A DNA stretch of 64,000 nucleotides, from NCBI GenBank assembly GCA_047967505.1, contig CM106539.1, one strand, 5' to 3'. The position numbers and the translations under genes are program-made. The DNA is from Dipteris shenzhenensis (Eukaryota; Polypodiophyta; Polypodiopsida; Gleicheniales). This document shows, piece after piece, positions 44,533 through 55,879 of the stretch. The notes under the pieces were generated by a model. That model was given only the letters and a program-made list of their open reading frames with translations, ran no database searches and was not told the DNA's origin. The first letter of the stretch is position 1. Each line of letters begins with the position of its first letter.

Positions 44533-47500
44533 ATGTCTCCATCTTCAACAAGCAGCTCCAGTGAGGATGAATCCCTCCGTATCCACCATCGCGAAATGTG
44601 GTTGGAGCAAAAAATCAAATGCCTGTGTGATCGATGTCGAGGAAACATGTATCGTGCATGCAGGATTACGCTCAATCATATCTCAAAGTATGGAGAATGG
44701 GATGTGACCGTAAACAGGGTAAGGATTTGTAAGTTAAGGTTGATTGAGATACCTATGGGTGTTCATATGTTTGAGTTATAATGATCCCGTTTTAATTTGA
44801 TACAGGATGCAGTGCCACACCCGCACATGTTACCCTATGCCCGTCTTGAGGAGGCGAAGCGTCGGCGATATGAGGTGGGATCTTCAGGAGGGACCGTTAC
44901 GGATGCATGGAGTGATGGTGATAGTAGCCCTCCACCATTACCTCATGAAGCCGTGGAGGAGGAGGTGTTTGATGATATGGTGCGGGATTTATATGTCCAT
45001 CAAGGGAGGGATAATAGCATGGAGCAGGATGATCTTTTTACCGCAGCATCGACTCCACTATTTGAGGGGTGCACATTCTCTGTTCTACGTGCCTCCCTTG
45101 AGTTACTAAACTTGCAAACCATCTATGGATGGAGCAATGCAAGTTTGAATGCATTACTCAAGTAAGCTTTAAAGTCGATTTTGCAAACATGGTGAATTAT
45201 GCTAGTGGGTCAATTACTCGAATGCTTTTCCTCATTTATGGTCTTCACGTGTAGGCTATTGTGTAAAATGCTTCCAAGGGAGAATAAATTACCGACCTCA
45301 AGAGATATGGCAAGGCAACATGTGACCTCTCTTGGAGGATTAGATTACAAGCGCATCCATGCATGTGTCAACGATTGCGTTTTGTTTCGTGGACTACATA
45401 AGGATGCAAGAGAGTGTCCTACTTGTGGAGAGGCAAGATATAGAGCAGATCTCAAAACCTTGGATGTGCCTCGTAAGGTATTGCGACATTTTCCCATAAT
45501 CCCTCGCATCCAACATATGTTCAAGTGCAAATCTATTGCAGAGCTCATGTCATGGCATTCCTCCCATCGATCAACCGATGGCAAGTGGAGAACTCCCGCG
45601 GACTCTCCTGCGTGGAAGCATATTGAAGACACATGGCCAAGCTTCAAGGAAGAACCTAGGAGCTTGAGACTTGGATTGGGTATGGACGGTGTGAACCCAT
45701 TTGGTCTCAAAAGCATGTCTTACAGTGTATGGCCAGTGGTATTGGTGAATTACAATCTTCCACCCTCTATGGCTATTAAGAAAGGACATGTCATGCTGTC
45801 CCTTCTAATTCCAGGGAAACATAAAGTCAAAAACCCTGATTTTTATTTGGAGCCTTTGATTGATGAGCTAGAGATACTTTGGAGAGGTATTGAGGTGCAT
45901 GATGTGAGCAGGCCTCCCTCGTCACGAGACTTCAACTACAAAGCAGTCTTGATGTGGATGATGCATGACTTCCCAGGCTATGGCGAGTGTTCAGGTAAGC
46001 ATTGCATTTTTTAATTATGAATAGGCAAGGAAGTGGCACCCTAAACCCACCTTCCACTCTTAATTGCATCTATTGTTTCAGGTCTCACTACATCGGGTTA
46101 CCATGCATGTCCTGTTTGTGGTCCTTCGCTAGTTGCCTCACAGGCAAACGCATTGAATAAGGTCATCTATGAGAATCACCATCGATTTTTCCCACCTGAT
46201 CATCCTAGATATGTTGCCCCTTGGAATGAAGTCCTCCCACAATCACTCACCGCGGGAGATTGGATGAGAATTTGGGACGGTTCCATGACTCCTCCACCAC
46301 TTGGCATGAGCCGGTAAGGATTTGTAACTATTGGCTGGAAGTAAAGATTGGCTATATTGGTTGAAAGTGAGGATTGCACGCTAACACTTTATTTTGTTTA
46401 GATACTCCATCTTTTATTGTTTACCATATTGGTCCCACCTCAAGATCAATCACCTGCTCGATCCCATGCATATCTTCAAGAATGTGGCATCTACCATTTG
46501 GGAGCATTTGAATGGGACACGAGATTCGGCAGGCATAAGGGAGGATCTACGTACCACAGGGAGGATGCATGAAGCTTGGCCTCAAGAGAGACCAAATGGG
46601 CGTGTTTTTTTACCTCGTGCACCGTGGATGTTATCAAAGCTAGAGATGGCGATGGTGAAGCGCGCTATTACTACAATTCGTACTCCCACTAGATGCATGA
46701 GGTGTTTGAAGGGAGCCTTTACAAAGAGCAAGAAAAGAGGTGTAGAGCAATTATATGGCTTGAAATCTCATGATTGGCACAAGATGCTCCAAGTAAGTAT
46801 TTTATATGCATAATATCTTTTTCCTTTCAAATTTGTGAGTGAATAGCTATAAGCAACTAATCAACCACCTCCTTGCAGGTTCAGTTCATACTACCTACTA
46901 GCATTTCACGTAGTGCATCAAAGGACGTGAAAGATTGTATTTACAAGATGAGCGAGCTTGTGAGGTATGTGAGCTCAAAGGAAATAGATCCCACCACGCT
47001 TGAGAATGCTCGAGTTATGTCAGTGGAGGCGGTTTGTTTAGTGGAGGAGACATTTCCACGTTCTATTCTCACAAGCCAACTACATCTCATAGTGCATTTG
47101 TGGATGAGATTGCTATATGTGGTACTATACATGCACGATGGTTGTTCTTCCTCGAGTGCTTCATGAAGACCTGGAAGGGCTTCATGAGACAAAATGCAAG
47201 ACCCGAAGGTAGCATGGCCGAGGGTTGGTTGGTACAAGAGTCACTTGTATATATTTCTGAGTTTCTTGTTGATGTGGATAGCTCTCTCCCACGACTATGG
47301 AAAGATGATGAAGACCTAAGGATGACCTCTATTGTGCCTCAAGGAAAAGGACGCAACAAAGTAATAGACACGGAGTTGCGTAATAGTATCAACCTCTTTT
47401 GCGTGCTTAATAGTGATGTGATGAAAAGATGGGTGACAAGATACGAGGATGCAAAGGCAAGAAGACAAGAAGAAAGGGCCCTCTTTCGTACACACCACGA

Positions 47501-48515
47501 ATCTCGTGTGCCATACCCTCAGCGTCTAAGAGCACTTCCAAAGGATATTCATGTGGATTGGCTACTTGATGAAATGGAGAAAGCAGAGAAAGACGAGGGG
47601 ATGCATATCACAATGGAAGAATGGGAGTATGCTAGGGGATGCATGAGCAAGGTCGGTATATAGAATGTTATGCATAAGTTAGGAGGTTTTTATAATTTAG
47701 ATTGCTTATTTAATTGATTTTTTCTTGGTGTAGTGCACTATGTTCAATGCTATATGGTGTGAGGGCAAGCATTTTCGAACACAACGGATTGATGATAAGA
47801 GAAACACACAAGATTGCGGTGTCACTGCTAGCTTTGCGGGAGCCAATGGAGTCATGGATGATTATTGTGGCATAATCCAAGATATCATTATGCTTGACTT
47901 TCGATGCTTCTTTGTGTATGTTTGGATGTAAAGTGGTTTAAGGACGTGGTGGAAAGAGGCCCTAATGCAACAATCAAAACGCCATGCAAGTGGCTTTGTA
48001 ACTATTGACTCCACAAAGTTTTGGCAAAGTAGGAAGGACACACTAATACTACCGCAACAATGTGAACAGGTACTGTGCACACACATAAAAATACTCGCTT
48101 TTAAATATTTGATGCAAGAAAAGTAACATGATTGTATTTGTGTTTGAATTAGGTTGTCTATCAACCAATGGTGGATTATAATAGGTGGTGGCATGTCATA
48201 CCTATTATGCCACGTTCCAAAGTGATGTATAGTACATTTACTAATATGGAGCATATGGAGGATGATCATGGCCATGGACGTGATGATGACCGTGATACAA
48301 GAGAGGAGGATGATCATGAGATAGGAGATATAGATATTGAGGCCGGCATTACCCATGAGGACGAGCCTACCATTGGAGATCTTGATTTCGATGAGCACAT
48401 GAGTGGCACAAGTAGTAGTGGGTTGAATGTATTTGTAGATCTAAACACTTGTTTGGATTTTGAAGTAGATAGTTTGGCAAGGGTTGATCTCATTGAGGAT
48501 GAGATTGAACCGTAG
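44533..48515 (+). pseudogene. TNPD-like transposase of CACTA element A
   Basis: Eight exons with consensus splice sites: 44533-44718, 44806-45161, 45255-45994, 46082-46313, 46402-46792, 46879-47651, 47734-48069, 48153-48515. Domain order: Ser-rich start; CLCDRCRGNMYRACRITLNH (zinc-binding head); an acidic linker; LLNLQTIYGW; CVNDCVLFRGLHKDARECPTC; LRHFPIIPRIQHMFKCKSIA; the Transposase_21 core with LGMDGVNPFG, WPVVLVNYNLPP and INHLLDPMHIFKNV (catalytic Asp positions); GLKSHDWHKMLQ; SQLHLIVHL and DEIAICGTIHARWLFFLECF; GCMSKVGI region; FVTIDSTKFWQSRKDT; and VDYNRWWHVIPI. Defects: a one-base loss near 47100 between LIVHL and VDEIA, and frame changes near 47915 and 47984. The protein therefore cannot be made intact, though most of it is well preserved. 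Confidence 0.95.
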
Positions 48516-48684
48516 CCCCACAATTGATATTGGCAAAACTATTTTACATATTGTCTCATTCTCCTCATTTCCCTTAATTCTTGTATATGTGGGCTTGCAA
48601 AAAATTATGTGCTTTGGTAATCATGGGCAATGTTTGGAAAGCAATGATGTACACCAAAATCTCACTTTCTGTATTCTCTGGAGC

Positions 48685-48945
48685 ACGTCTAACAACGCGT
48701 CTAAATGCGCGTCTGATTCTCAGTGTAAACGCGCAAATAAACGTGCAAATACACGTGCAAATAGACGCGCTAATAAACGGGATGTTAGACGGGCCGTTAT
48801 TTTCTCAGGTCTAACGTGCAAATAAACGCGGTGATTGACGTGCAAATAGACGAGCATTTAGCCGCGCTAATAGACGCGCCTATAATTTCTCTACTAGAGC
48901 AACGCCTATAGACGTGCCCGCTATTTTGCGCGTCTATAGTTGCTT
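48685..48945. repeat. Right subterminal AGACGCG cluster of element A
   Basis: Words such as AACGCGTCTAAATGCGCGTC, AATAGACGCGCTAATAAACG and GCGCGTCTATAG up to the terminal repeat, matching the left cluster in inverted orientation. Confidence 0.92.
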
Positions 48946-49127
48946 TGTGTTGTTGTGCTACTCTCTTGCATATCAAATTCATAGAAGCTCCAAAGTTAAA
49001 ATTTTGTCTCATCATGTCACTTTCAAGAAAATATTCCAAGCATGTGTGGACGTTAAGTAGACCTGTTTGTTTTCCCCTTTTAGCTACCTTATCGGTTTCC
49101 TTTCCATACATCTAAGTTTAGCGATGG

Positions 49128-50930
49128 AGCAAGGGAGATGCAGGTGGTGGCGATGGTGGTAGTATTACTCTTGGGAAGCAAGATACAATGGGAACTAGCA
49201 GCAGCAGCAACAACAACAACAAAAGCAACAGCAACAGCAACATCAAGAGCAGTAGTAGTAGCATCCACGAAGAGCTTGATAGAAGCAGACAAGCTTGCGC
49301 TACAAAAGTTCCTGGAAGCAACACTAGCTGGGGTTTCGTCATCGTCTTCGTCTTCGTCTTCATCATCATCTTCTTCGCTCTACAATTTCAGTGCTCCAGT
49401 TTGCAAATGGCATGGAGTTCGGTGCATGGTCGATCAGCAACAACAGCAAAGAATTATGGGTGTTTTCCTAGAAGATATGGGCTTACGAGGGAGCATCCCA
49501 GAGGCCACTCTGGGAGCTCTCTCGGCACTCACTCAGCTTAGTCTGTTCAACAATTCAATCCATGGACCTTGCGTTCCGATCTCTTCTCGCTCTCCAAACT
49601 CCAATACCTTTCTCTCTCGTCCAACTCCTTCTCCATCGCTCCTCCTCCTCTCCTTTCCAACCTCACCCAACTTTCTCGTGTTGATCTCTCTCATCACGCA
49701 GCTTGAAGGGTGACACCTGATTTGTAACCACAGCAACCGCGCCTGAGGATAATCATCACCTTGGTGCATTTGTCGTTTCTGGCAGCCTCTCAGCTGAGTT
49801 GGACCTGCGCAAACGAACTCGACTCATGCTACACTTGCTCAACAGTTAGGAGATGAGTTTAGAAAGCACTACAGTATTTAAATCGTTCAATCTTGTCGCC
49901 AATATTATCCTCAAACCTTCCGCTCGAGATGTGGCTACTGGCTAGTATGATGGGGCTGCTCAAGATTTCAATCGACAAAGGTGCAGTAAATGTAGAGCGT
50001 GGATGGCACAGGCAGTGAAGCCGTGAAAGTCAAGATAATTGATAGAGCTTCGTTTTTACAGTTGTACTGTTGATCTGCCTGCACCGTTTTGTGAGTTCCG
50101 TTAAGATGGAAGGGAGTCCCAAAAGGGCCCAGGTGCAGGTCCAGGTCAGCTGAGACTCGAGAGTATTCTTCATGAATCCTTGAGAAACGACAAATGCACC
50201 AAGGCGAAAATTATCCTCAGGCAGCAACCGCATGGGGTCGTATGTTGCTCAAGTGCACTTCCAATATCTTGGAGGCTGCTGCTGCCGAGTTGCTGCTAAT
50301 GCGTCTTACGCACAGTTCCGCCTTACCTTTGGTCGAGCTGCGGTCGCCTCTACTCACCAGTACAATATCACAAGATAGCTCTTCTTTGCTTGTCGATTGC
50401 AAGCTTTGCAGCTCTGCATGGCCACCAGCAACCGCCACCCTCTCCCATCGTGCTCCACCATCAACTCTACAACCCTTTCCTCCTTTCCCATTGTGCATTT
50501 CCTCGCTGTTGCCCAACCTATCATACCCACGTAGCCTCTGAATCTGTGCACTTGTTCGCCCCTTCACTGCCGCAAACATATTGCTCGATTCGGATGTGGC
50601 GCTACAGGACCAGCTCCTTCTCTGGTCCTCTCCCTCCTCAGCTCCTCCTCCTTTCCCATCTCCGCTTCCTCTACCTCTCCTCCAATTCCTTCTCTCATAC
50701 CATCTCCTCCTAGACCTTCTCCTCCCCCTCCTCCTCCCTCTTCTCCCTCGACCTCTCCGATAACCACCTCTCTGGCCCTCTCCCTCCCAACCTCGCTTCC
50801 CTTCTTCACCTCTCTTCCCTTAACTTCTCCAGGAACTCGCTCACCGGTCTCCCCTCCCAGCTCTCCAACCTGCTTAGCCTCTTCTCCCTCGACCTCTCTT
50901 CAACCACACCAACTTTTACGAAACTTTAGA
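49128..50930 (+). pseudogene. LRR receptor-type gene fragment, split by a MITE
   Basis: From ATG 49138 comes a hydrophobic signal-like start (MQVVAMVVVLLLG), then an LRRNT_2 head (EADKLALQKFLEATLAG, FSAPVCKWHGVRC), and the first repeats (GVFLEDMGLRGSIPEATLG, LTQLSLFNNSIHGP). A frame change near 49570 leads to DLFSLSKLQYLSLSSNSFS and NLTQLSRVDLSHHAA. After the MITE and a gap, more repeats appear (SFSGPLPPQLLLLSHLRFLY, LFSLDLSDNHLSGPLPPNLA, LHLSSLNFSRNSLTGLPSQL). This is the N-terminal part of a plant LRR receptor-like kinase or receptor-like protein. No transmembrane or kinase segment is found before the frame ends near 50930. Polyglutamine, poly-Ser and poly-Ala/Thr tracts from CAG/TCN slippage are present. 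It lies inside the LTR retroelement, so it is probably a captured gene piece. Confidence 0.85.
49741..50222. mobile_element. Mutator-type MITE, 482 bp, 9-bp target duplication
   Basis: Termini GCCTGAGGATAATCATCACC and, in reverse complement, GCCTGAGGATAATTTTCGCC are followed by TTGGTGCATTTGTCGTTTCT in both; 37 of 40 positions match. AGCAACCGC flanks both sides (49732-49740 and 50223-50231). A 9-bp duplication plus long TIRs is diagnostic of Mutator-like elements. There is no coding capacity. It interrupts the LRR fragment. Confidence 0.95.
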
Positions 50931-52294
50931 AGATGCATGAAACTCAAGCGCACGCACCCTCAGCCTTTTACGAAACTTTAAATGTTGAGTAAGCGACGAG
51001 CAAGCGACAACCTCAAAGTACTTGGAGTTCAGAATCCTGAAGTCTAGACTGGTCACTGGAGTTCGCGAATGGAAACGTTATTTTCAGCTTCAACTTTCTT
51101 TCGTTTGAAGTTTGCACTCTGCTTGCAGCTCGAAGAAGTCGGCTGTTGGAGACTGTGCTGTGTGCACTGTGGAGCACTAACTACGAAGTGGATAGTGGAG
51201 TACAAACTACAAAGTGGGCTATGGAGTACGAACTACGAACGACGAAGTGGGTCTGTGGATTGAACATGGAGCCTTGTCTTAAACAACGAAATGTTCAAGA
51301 ATCAAGAAAGGCCTTAGAAGTTTCTAAACCCTAAGAGAAGATAAGGTGGCTTAATCTACGACTACAAAGATATTAGATCTACGGCTATAAATTAATCTAC
51401 TTTTTAGTGTTAAGTTATTTTAAATATTACATATATCTCTTTTATATTTTATCATATATGACTAATTTTCAAAGTCCCTAGGCAATCTTAACGTATTCTA
51501 TAGGAAACTTTAATTGTAGCTTAAATTTTAAAGGTTAATATTTCAAATACCTTTAAAATACATTTTGCCATTAAATTTAGCCCTTATAAATAACCTACTT
51601 GGCACAACTTATACCAGTTTTTTTCAATTTTGACTGGTGCAAAATACAGTAAAGGGAGGTTTTTTCTAGCACTGGTCCATACACATGAAAAACCAACCAT
51701 CAACACTCCCTCATCACTCAATGGTGTACATCATACAAAGAAAGTTTCAATATTCTCACAAGGCAAGGCTTTTAGGAATAGGTCTAATGTATTCTCCAAG
51801 AAATAGTTAACAATCCCAATTCCATAATGTTTTGATGTTGAATCCTTGGGTTCTTTCCAATGTAATGGAAATTTGATCATCAAAAAATATCATCACCGGA
51901 TCTACTCTAAGATCTAGCATCGAATCTGCATACTCCAAGATTTGTCACAAACCATCTCATCCATGTAGCCTCACATCCAATTTCAAAAATCTTGAATACT
52001 ACACTATCACCTTCAACAATCTCCATCGAAAACTTTATAGCATTAAATGCCATTGATTTGAGTATCTAGGTCCTTTAGGATTTTGATCGAGCAATTTAAA
52101 CATCAAATCTCTTAGCTCTTGTAGTATAACCCTTTCTCAAAGAGTGAATTTCGTTCAATAATATTATTCCATCCATTCTTCAAAGTATGATTAGCCATAT
52201 GCTTGATAGCAGTGCACTTTAGATGGAGAAGAACTAGCATGCTCATCAATATTTTGAACCTCAGCATTCACCATAAAAACTTGTCGAGCCTATA
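50931..52294. other. Gene-free spacer with small repeats
   Basis: TTTACGAAACTTTA occurs twice (near 50915 and 50969), and GGAGTAC(G/A)AACTAC(G/A)AA words recur at 51185-51245. The rest is AT-rich with no recognisable feature. Confidence 0.5.
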
Positions 52295-52522
52295 TCAAGA
52301 GCATTGCTCAATGTATTATAGTGAACTTCATATGCTATATCTTTGCTTGAACTTTGAAGGATCACCAACATTATAATCACTTGAAGGATCACAACAACAT
52401 CACAAGTTTCAAGAGCATCACTCAACACATCATGGTGAACTTGATATGTTGCATCTTTGATTGAAGGATCATAAACATGACAATCACTTGATGGAACTAG
52501 TGTGATATGTTCCCAACATGAA
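52295..52522. repeat. 114-bp degenerate tandem duplication
   Basis: TCAAGAGCATTGCTCAATGT at 52295 is echoed by TCAAGAGCATCACTCAACAC at 52409. Both are followed by GGTGAACTT/AGTGAACTT, GAAGGATCA and ATAATCACTTGA-type words. Confidence 0.75.
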
Positions 52523-53432
52523 AGGGGTGCTTTGTTAGAACACATCTTCCACATACCTTGAAAGCATGCATTATAGTAGCATGATCTAAGTGGTGCTAAG
52601 TGTTAAAGAGTACCCATTAACAAAATGAAGGGAAAGAGTGTTAGGAATGGAATCATAGCTCCATAAGACATCTCTATTCACATTTTGTCTCCATTTTGTT
52701 CTTCAACTTCCTAGAAAAAGCATTCAAAATATATGTCTTTCAGGAGATATAAAGTGTGAGCCTACATTTTATGCTAGCCTGTAGGAATGTCACAACATCA
52801 CTAGCACGTTATAGCTTTACACCACCTTGCTTTATATTTTTATGAGTCAGCATTCTATTTGTAATGGCCCTTGCACTATCGTGCTCTCCCTTGCCATGTC
52901 CAGGTCTAAGAAAGTTCCAAATCATGCACAAGCTAGTGAGACTAATAGACATGGACATGAATAGTGAACTACAAAGGTCTACATGCTTTGAACTGGGAGG
53001 CTATGCCATCAAACTAGAAACTCAATGTTTCTTTACAAGTAATTACAATCATTCGTGGTGTAACATAAAGCAATGTTATATGAACAAATTTTTGTGCTTC
53101 TTATCATTTGAAATGTAGAAGGTTATAAATATAGGAAAAGGTTATGTAGAAGGTTATATATAGGGTAAGGTGGTACTCTTTTTCCACTTTAAAGTGGTCA
53201 AGTTTGTCGGGCCCAAAAGATACATAAGTGGGAGAACTTTTGGATATTCAAACTGTACATGCTCGCAATGTAGTAGAAGCTTGCAATAACATCCTATAGT
53301 AGAATTTTCCTTAAGCCCATTCCACATTCAAATGTTCTTTCAAACACAATTTATCCACTTTGCAGAGCTTGACATTAGGTTACTAAATTTCCACTATCTC
53401 AAAGCATAGCTTAAAAGATACAATTTGAGTCC
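52523..53432. other. Gene-free spacer
   Basis: No coding motif, tandem repeat or terminal structure recognised. Confidence 0.45.
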
Positions 53433-53474
53433 TCTCTCTCTCTCTCTCTCTATGTGTGTGTGCGTGTGTGTGTC

Positions 53475-53511
<37 letters not shown>

Positions 53512-53512
53512 T
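53433..53512. repeat. (CT)n and (GT)n compound microsatellite
   Basis: CTCTCTCTCTCTCTCT followed by a broken GTGTGT run and then about 18 GT units. Confidence 0.96.
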
Positions 53513-53779
53513 CGTTGAATCCAATACTAATATCTACTTATTATAACTATGGGGGCTAGTCAGACATTAAAACTTTCAGCTACCCAATAACAAATTGTGA
53601 CTGCTCTTAAACATCATCCTAGATCAGACAATATTTAAAAAATAACTTTTAATTTGAATCTGAGAATAAACACACCCTACCTGTTAATTTAAAAATGGTG
53701 TATAAAATTACCCCTGCTATAAATATATTTATGTAAGTCTTGAGAATTAAAATACACCTCATTTTGAACTCTCATAGTA

Positions 53780-54065
53780 TACTTACATTTCCCAGATGGA
53801 CCCCCCGAGGGTGGCTGCCATTCTCCAAATAGCGAATTTCTTCTGTTGCTCAATACTCCCTGCTTGCTCCGCCATTGCCTGAGCCCTCTTAGGAGTAGAT
53901 GAGCGACCTCAAGACGAAGATTTTGAGCCATTTCTCAGGTCATTTGGTTCAGTAACGAGGGAGAAATCGTCAAAACTCAGTTTCAGCCTGTAGCAACTCT
54001 CCCAGGCAAAAGTGTGCACCATTTCGTCCAACCTCTGTGCTGGACCCTCTCTGATATATGAGCTT
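53780..54065 (-). other. Possible captured exon(s) on the minus strand
   Basis: An open stretch 54065-53941 (EGPAQRLDEMVHTFAWESCY, RLKLSFDDFSLVTEPND) and an overlapping frame from ATG 53931 (MAQNLRLEVAHLLLRGLRQW) run up to a consensus donor GTAAGTAT at about 53789. Sequence quality (little low complexity, good donor) suggests real exon material, but I recognise no family. Confidence 0.35.
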
Positions 54066-54453
54066 TCTTTTGCTTCAGAAAGCCCTCTTTTACTTGCTTT
54101 GAAGAGTGAACTACAAGCCCTCCAAGTTCAGCCTTTTGGTTTTGACAGTTTTGGTCAAGTTTTTGAAGATGATGCTACATAAAATGCTACTCTAGCATTT
54201 CTGGTTTTTTGAAACTTTCAATAACTTTAGTACAAGTGTGGCTTCAGTTTTGTTTTGAATTGCTAGACCTAGTTTTGATTGGAAAGTATTCATTTCAGCC
54301 ACTTCTATGAAGCATGTAAGTGAAAGCATCATTGTTTGAAATTTGGTCACAAGACTTTGCTACATTAAATGCTTATATTTTGAAGCATTTCAGTTGTTAT
54401 TCTAAGCCCTGTAAGATAGAAGACACTACCCAATACCTGGGTTAGAGCCTCTC

Positions 54454-54852
54454 ATGGCTTGCTTATGCAAAATATGTGAAAAGCCAAAACATAAAGCAAT
54501 GTCTTGTTATGCTACAAAGGATGAAAATGCCAACCTGACTTCCTTGTTGAAGATTGCCAAAACAATGGTTGCCAAAAAGGAAGCAACTACAGAGATCTAC
54601 CCTCTCATGGCACTTTTATTTGACTCCAAGTACAAGAAAAAGATGAAGGTCAGATACCTAAGATATGCTTCTCTACACTATGGAGATGACAAGATAATTG
54701 TTCTCTTGAAGGATATGATTTTCAGATCCACTTGTTCTATCATAGTACCATCTTATAAGGCACTAGACGCTGCCCATGTGGTAAGACTTTGCCTTGACAT
54801 GGATATTTTGCCTCCACAAGATGAGGCATCCCATGAAGATTATGCATTTTAA
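54454..54852 (+). CDS. Unknown 132-codon ORF near the 3' LTR
   Basis: MACLCKICEKPKHKAMSCYA begins with two CxxC/HxxxC-like groups (CLCKIC, KHKAMSC), then a Lys-rich helical middle (KKEATTEIYPLMALLFDSKY) and an acidic end (LPPQDEASHEDYAF). Its 399 nt (stop included) are open with an ordinary codon mix. It sits 375 bp before the 3' LTR, where a retroelement would carry late internal sequence, but it matches no retroviral domain I know. It may be a captured gene piece or a chance frame. Confidence 0.4.
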   Translation: MACLCKICEKPKHKAMSCYATKDENANLTSLLKIAKTMVAKKEATTEIYPLMALLFDSKYKKKMKVRYLRYASLHYGDDKIIVLLKDMIFRSTCSIIVPSYKALDAAHVVRLCLDMDILPPQDEASHEDYAF

Positions 54853-55199
54853 AACATCTCTATGTATGCTCTAGATCTCTCTTTTTATGTCAAGGTACTC
54901 AGCCTGGATAGTCCTCCAAAATGAATGAAATAAACTATTGTGTTTTGTGTGTTTTGTAAACACCTCTGGTCACCTTATGATGTAGGCCGTGTGTATGTTT
55001 TGTTCCATGGTACCTCCTGCAGACATTGTGTGCATGTACATGCAGGGGACATAACCATTAGAAGGTCTTTTTGTATCCCTTTTTGTTTACCTTACACCCA
55101 AGGGAACCCTTGCTAGCATGAGAACCTAGCCATAGATTTATCCTTGACTACCATGAGATGGCATGAGAAACTATGAGACTAGATGTATCCTTGACATAG

Positions 55200-55226
55200 C
55201 CTGAGGCATTCCCTTGAGGGGGGGTT
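55200..55226 (+). promoter_or_regulatory. Polypurine tract of the LTR retrotransposon
   Basis: GAGGGGGGG at about 55216-55224 lies immediately before the TG of the 3' LTR, where second-strand DNA synthesis would be primed. Confidence 0.85.
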
Positions 55227-55522
55227 TGTTGGGATATCTCAAGGTGTATGCCTCAGGCACACCTTGGTTTCTATGTGTGAGTGCTAGAGGCACAGTTAGG
55301 TGCCCACAAGCACAGTTAGGTGGTGGAGAGCCACATAGGATGATTGAGAGAATCTAGGAGCAGATTGAGGAGATGATTGTGGAGCTCTGAGGTCATCAGT
55401 GATGTCAGTGAGCATGTATGAGGTGCCTACTTAAGGACCTCACTCTTCTTCATTCTACAAGCAAGTAAAGCAAGTATTCTGAGTTTGTGTCCACTCTACT
55501 CTTTCCTTTCAGCTCTCCAACA
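55227..55522 (+). repeat. 3' LTR
   Basis: 296 bp, three differences from the 5' LTR, followed directly by the target duplication GTAAG at 55523-55527. Confidence 0.97.
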
Positions 55523-55576
55523 GTAAGTTCATTTCTCGTGAGATTTCATTTTGTGAGTATTGAAGCATGTTTCTCC

Positions 55577-55824
55577 CTCGGGGGGGTCACTATGTATAAA
55601 CCCTCTATACCACGTGCATTCAAGGCATATTTCTAAAATCCCTTATCTGTGTAAAATTTTCATTAATAAAATGTACCCCTTTTCTTTACAAATCTGTAAA
55701 TTTTTTCCAAAACTATTTTAAATAATCCCTTATGTATATTTATTTCTGTAAATTTTAGAAATAAAATATATCCTTTTGTTGAACTCACGTGATAGGGTTA
55801 CATATGATGAGTGACCCCCCCGAG
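55577..55824. mobile_element. 248-bp MITE with 8-bp target duplication
   Basis: Termini CTCGGGGGGGTCACT and AGTGACCCCCCCGAG are perfect inverted repeats over 15 bp. Similarity extends imperfectly to about 50 bp (a CACGTG and ATTCAA/GTTCAA follow on both sides). GTTTCTCC flanks both ends (55569-55576 and 55825-55832). An 8-bp duplication suggests a hAT- or P-type source. No coding capacity. Confidence 0.88.
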
Positions 55825-55879
55825 GTTTCTCCTTGTATTGCTAAGGCTATGTGCTAATTTTCATGGTTGATTTTCAGAG

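Larger units (their letters stand above)
41445..48957 (+). mobile_element. Complete CACTA (En/Spm, CMC) element A
   Basis: Left terminus CACAACAAGACAAAGCACCC; the reverse complement of the right terminus is CACAACAACACAAAGCAACT. The two ends stay alike to ATAGACGCGC. CTA flanks both sides (41442-41444 and 48958-48960), the 3-bp duplication expected of the superfamily. The termini read CACAA in place of canonical CACTA. Length is 7,513 bp. It carries two divergent genes, a TNPD-type transposase (plus) and a second gene (minus), with AGACGCG motif clusters at both ends, between the genes and in one intron. The transposase is frameshifted, so this copy is no longer autonomous. Confidence 0.96.
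31750..55522 (+). mobile_element. Young LTR retrotransposon, 23.8 kb including nested DNA
   Basis: Two 296-bp LTRs (31750-32045 and 55227-55522), same orientation, begin TGTTGGGATATC and end CTCTCCAACA. By eye they differ at three sites, about 1 %. GTAAG flanks both outer ends (31745-31749 and 55523-55527), so the two LTRs came from one insertion. A primer-binding site follows the left LTR and a polypurine tract precedes the right LTR. No gag, protease, integrase or reverse transcriptase is recognisable in the 23 kb between them. The interior instead holds a transposase gene, a kinase pseudogene, a satellite, CACTA element A and an LRR fragment. It is therefore a non-autonomous (LARD-like) element, or an element heavily loaded by later insertions. 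Confidence 0.95.
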
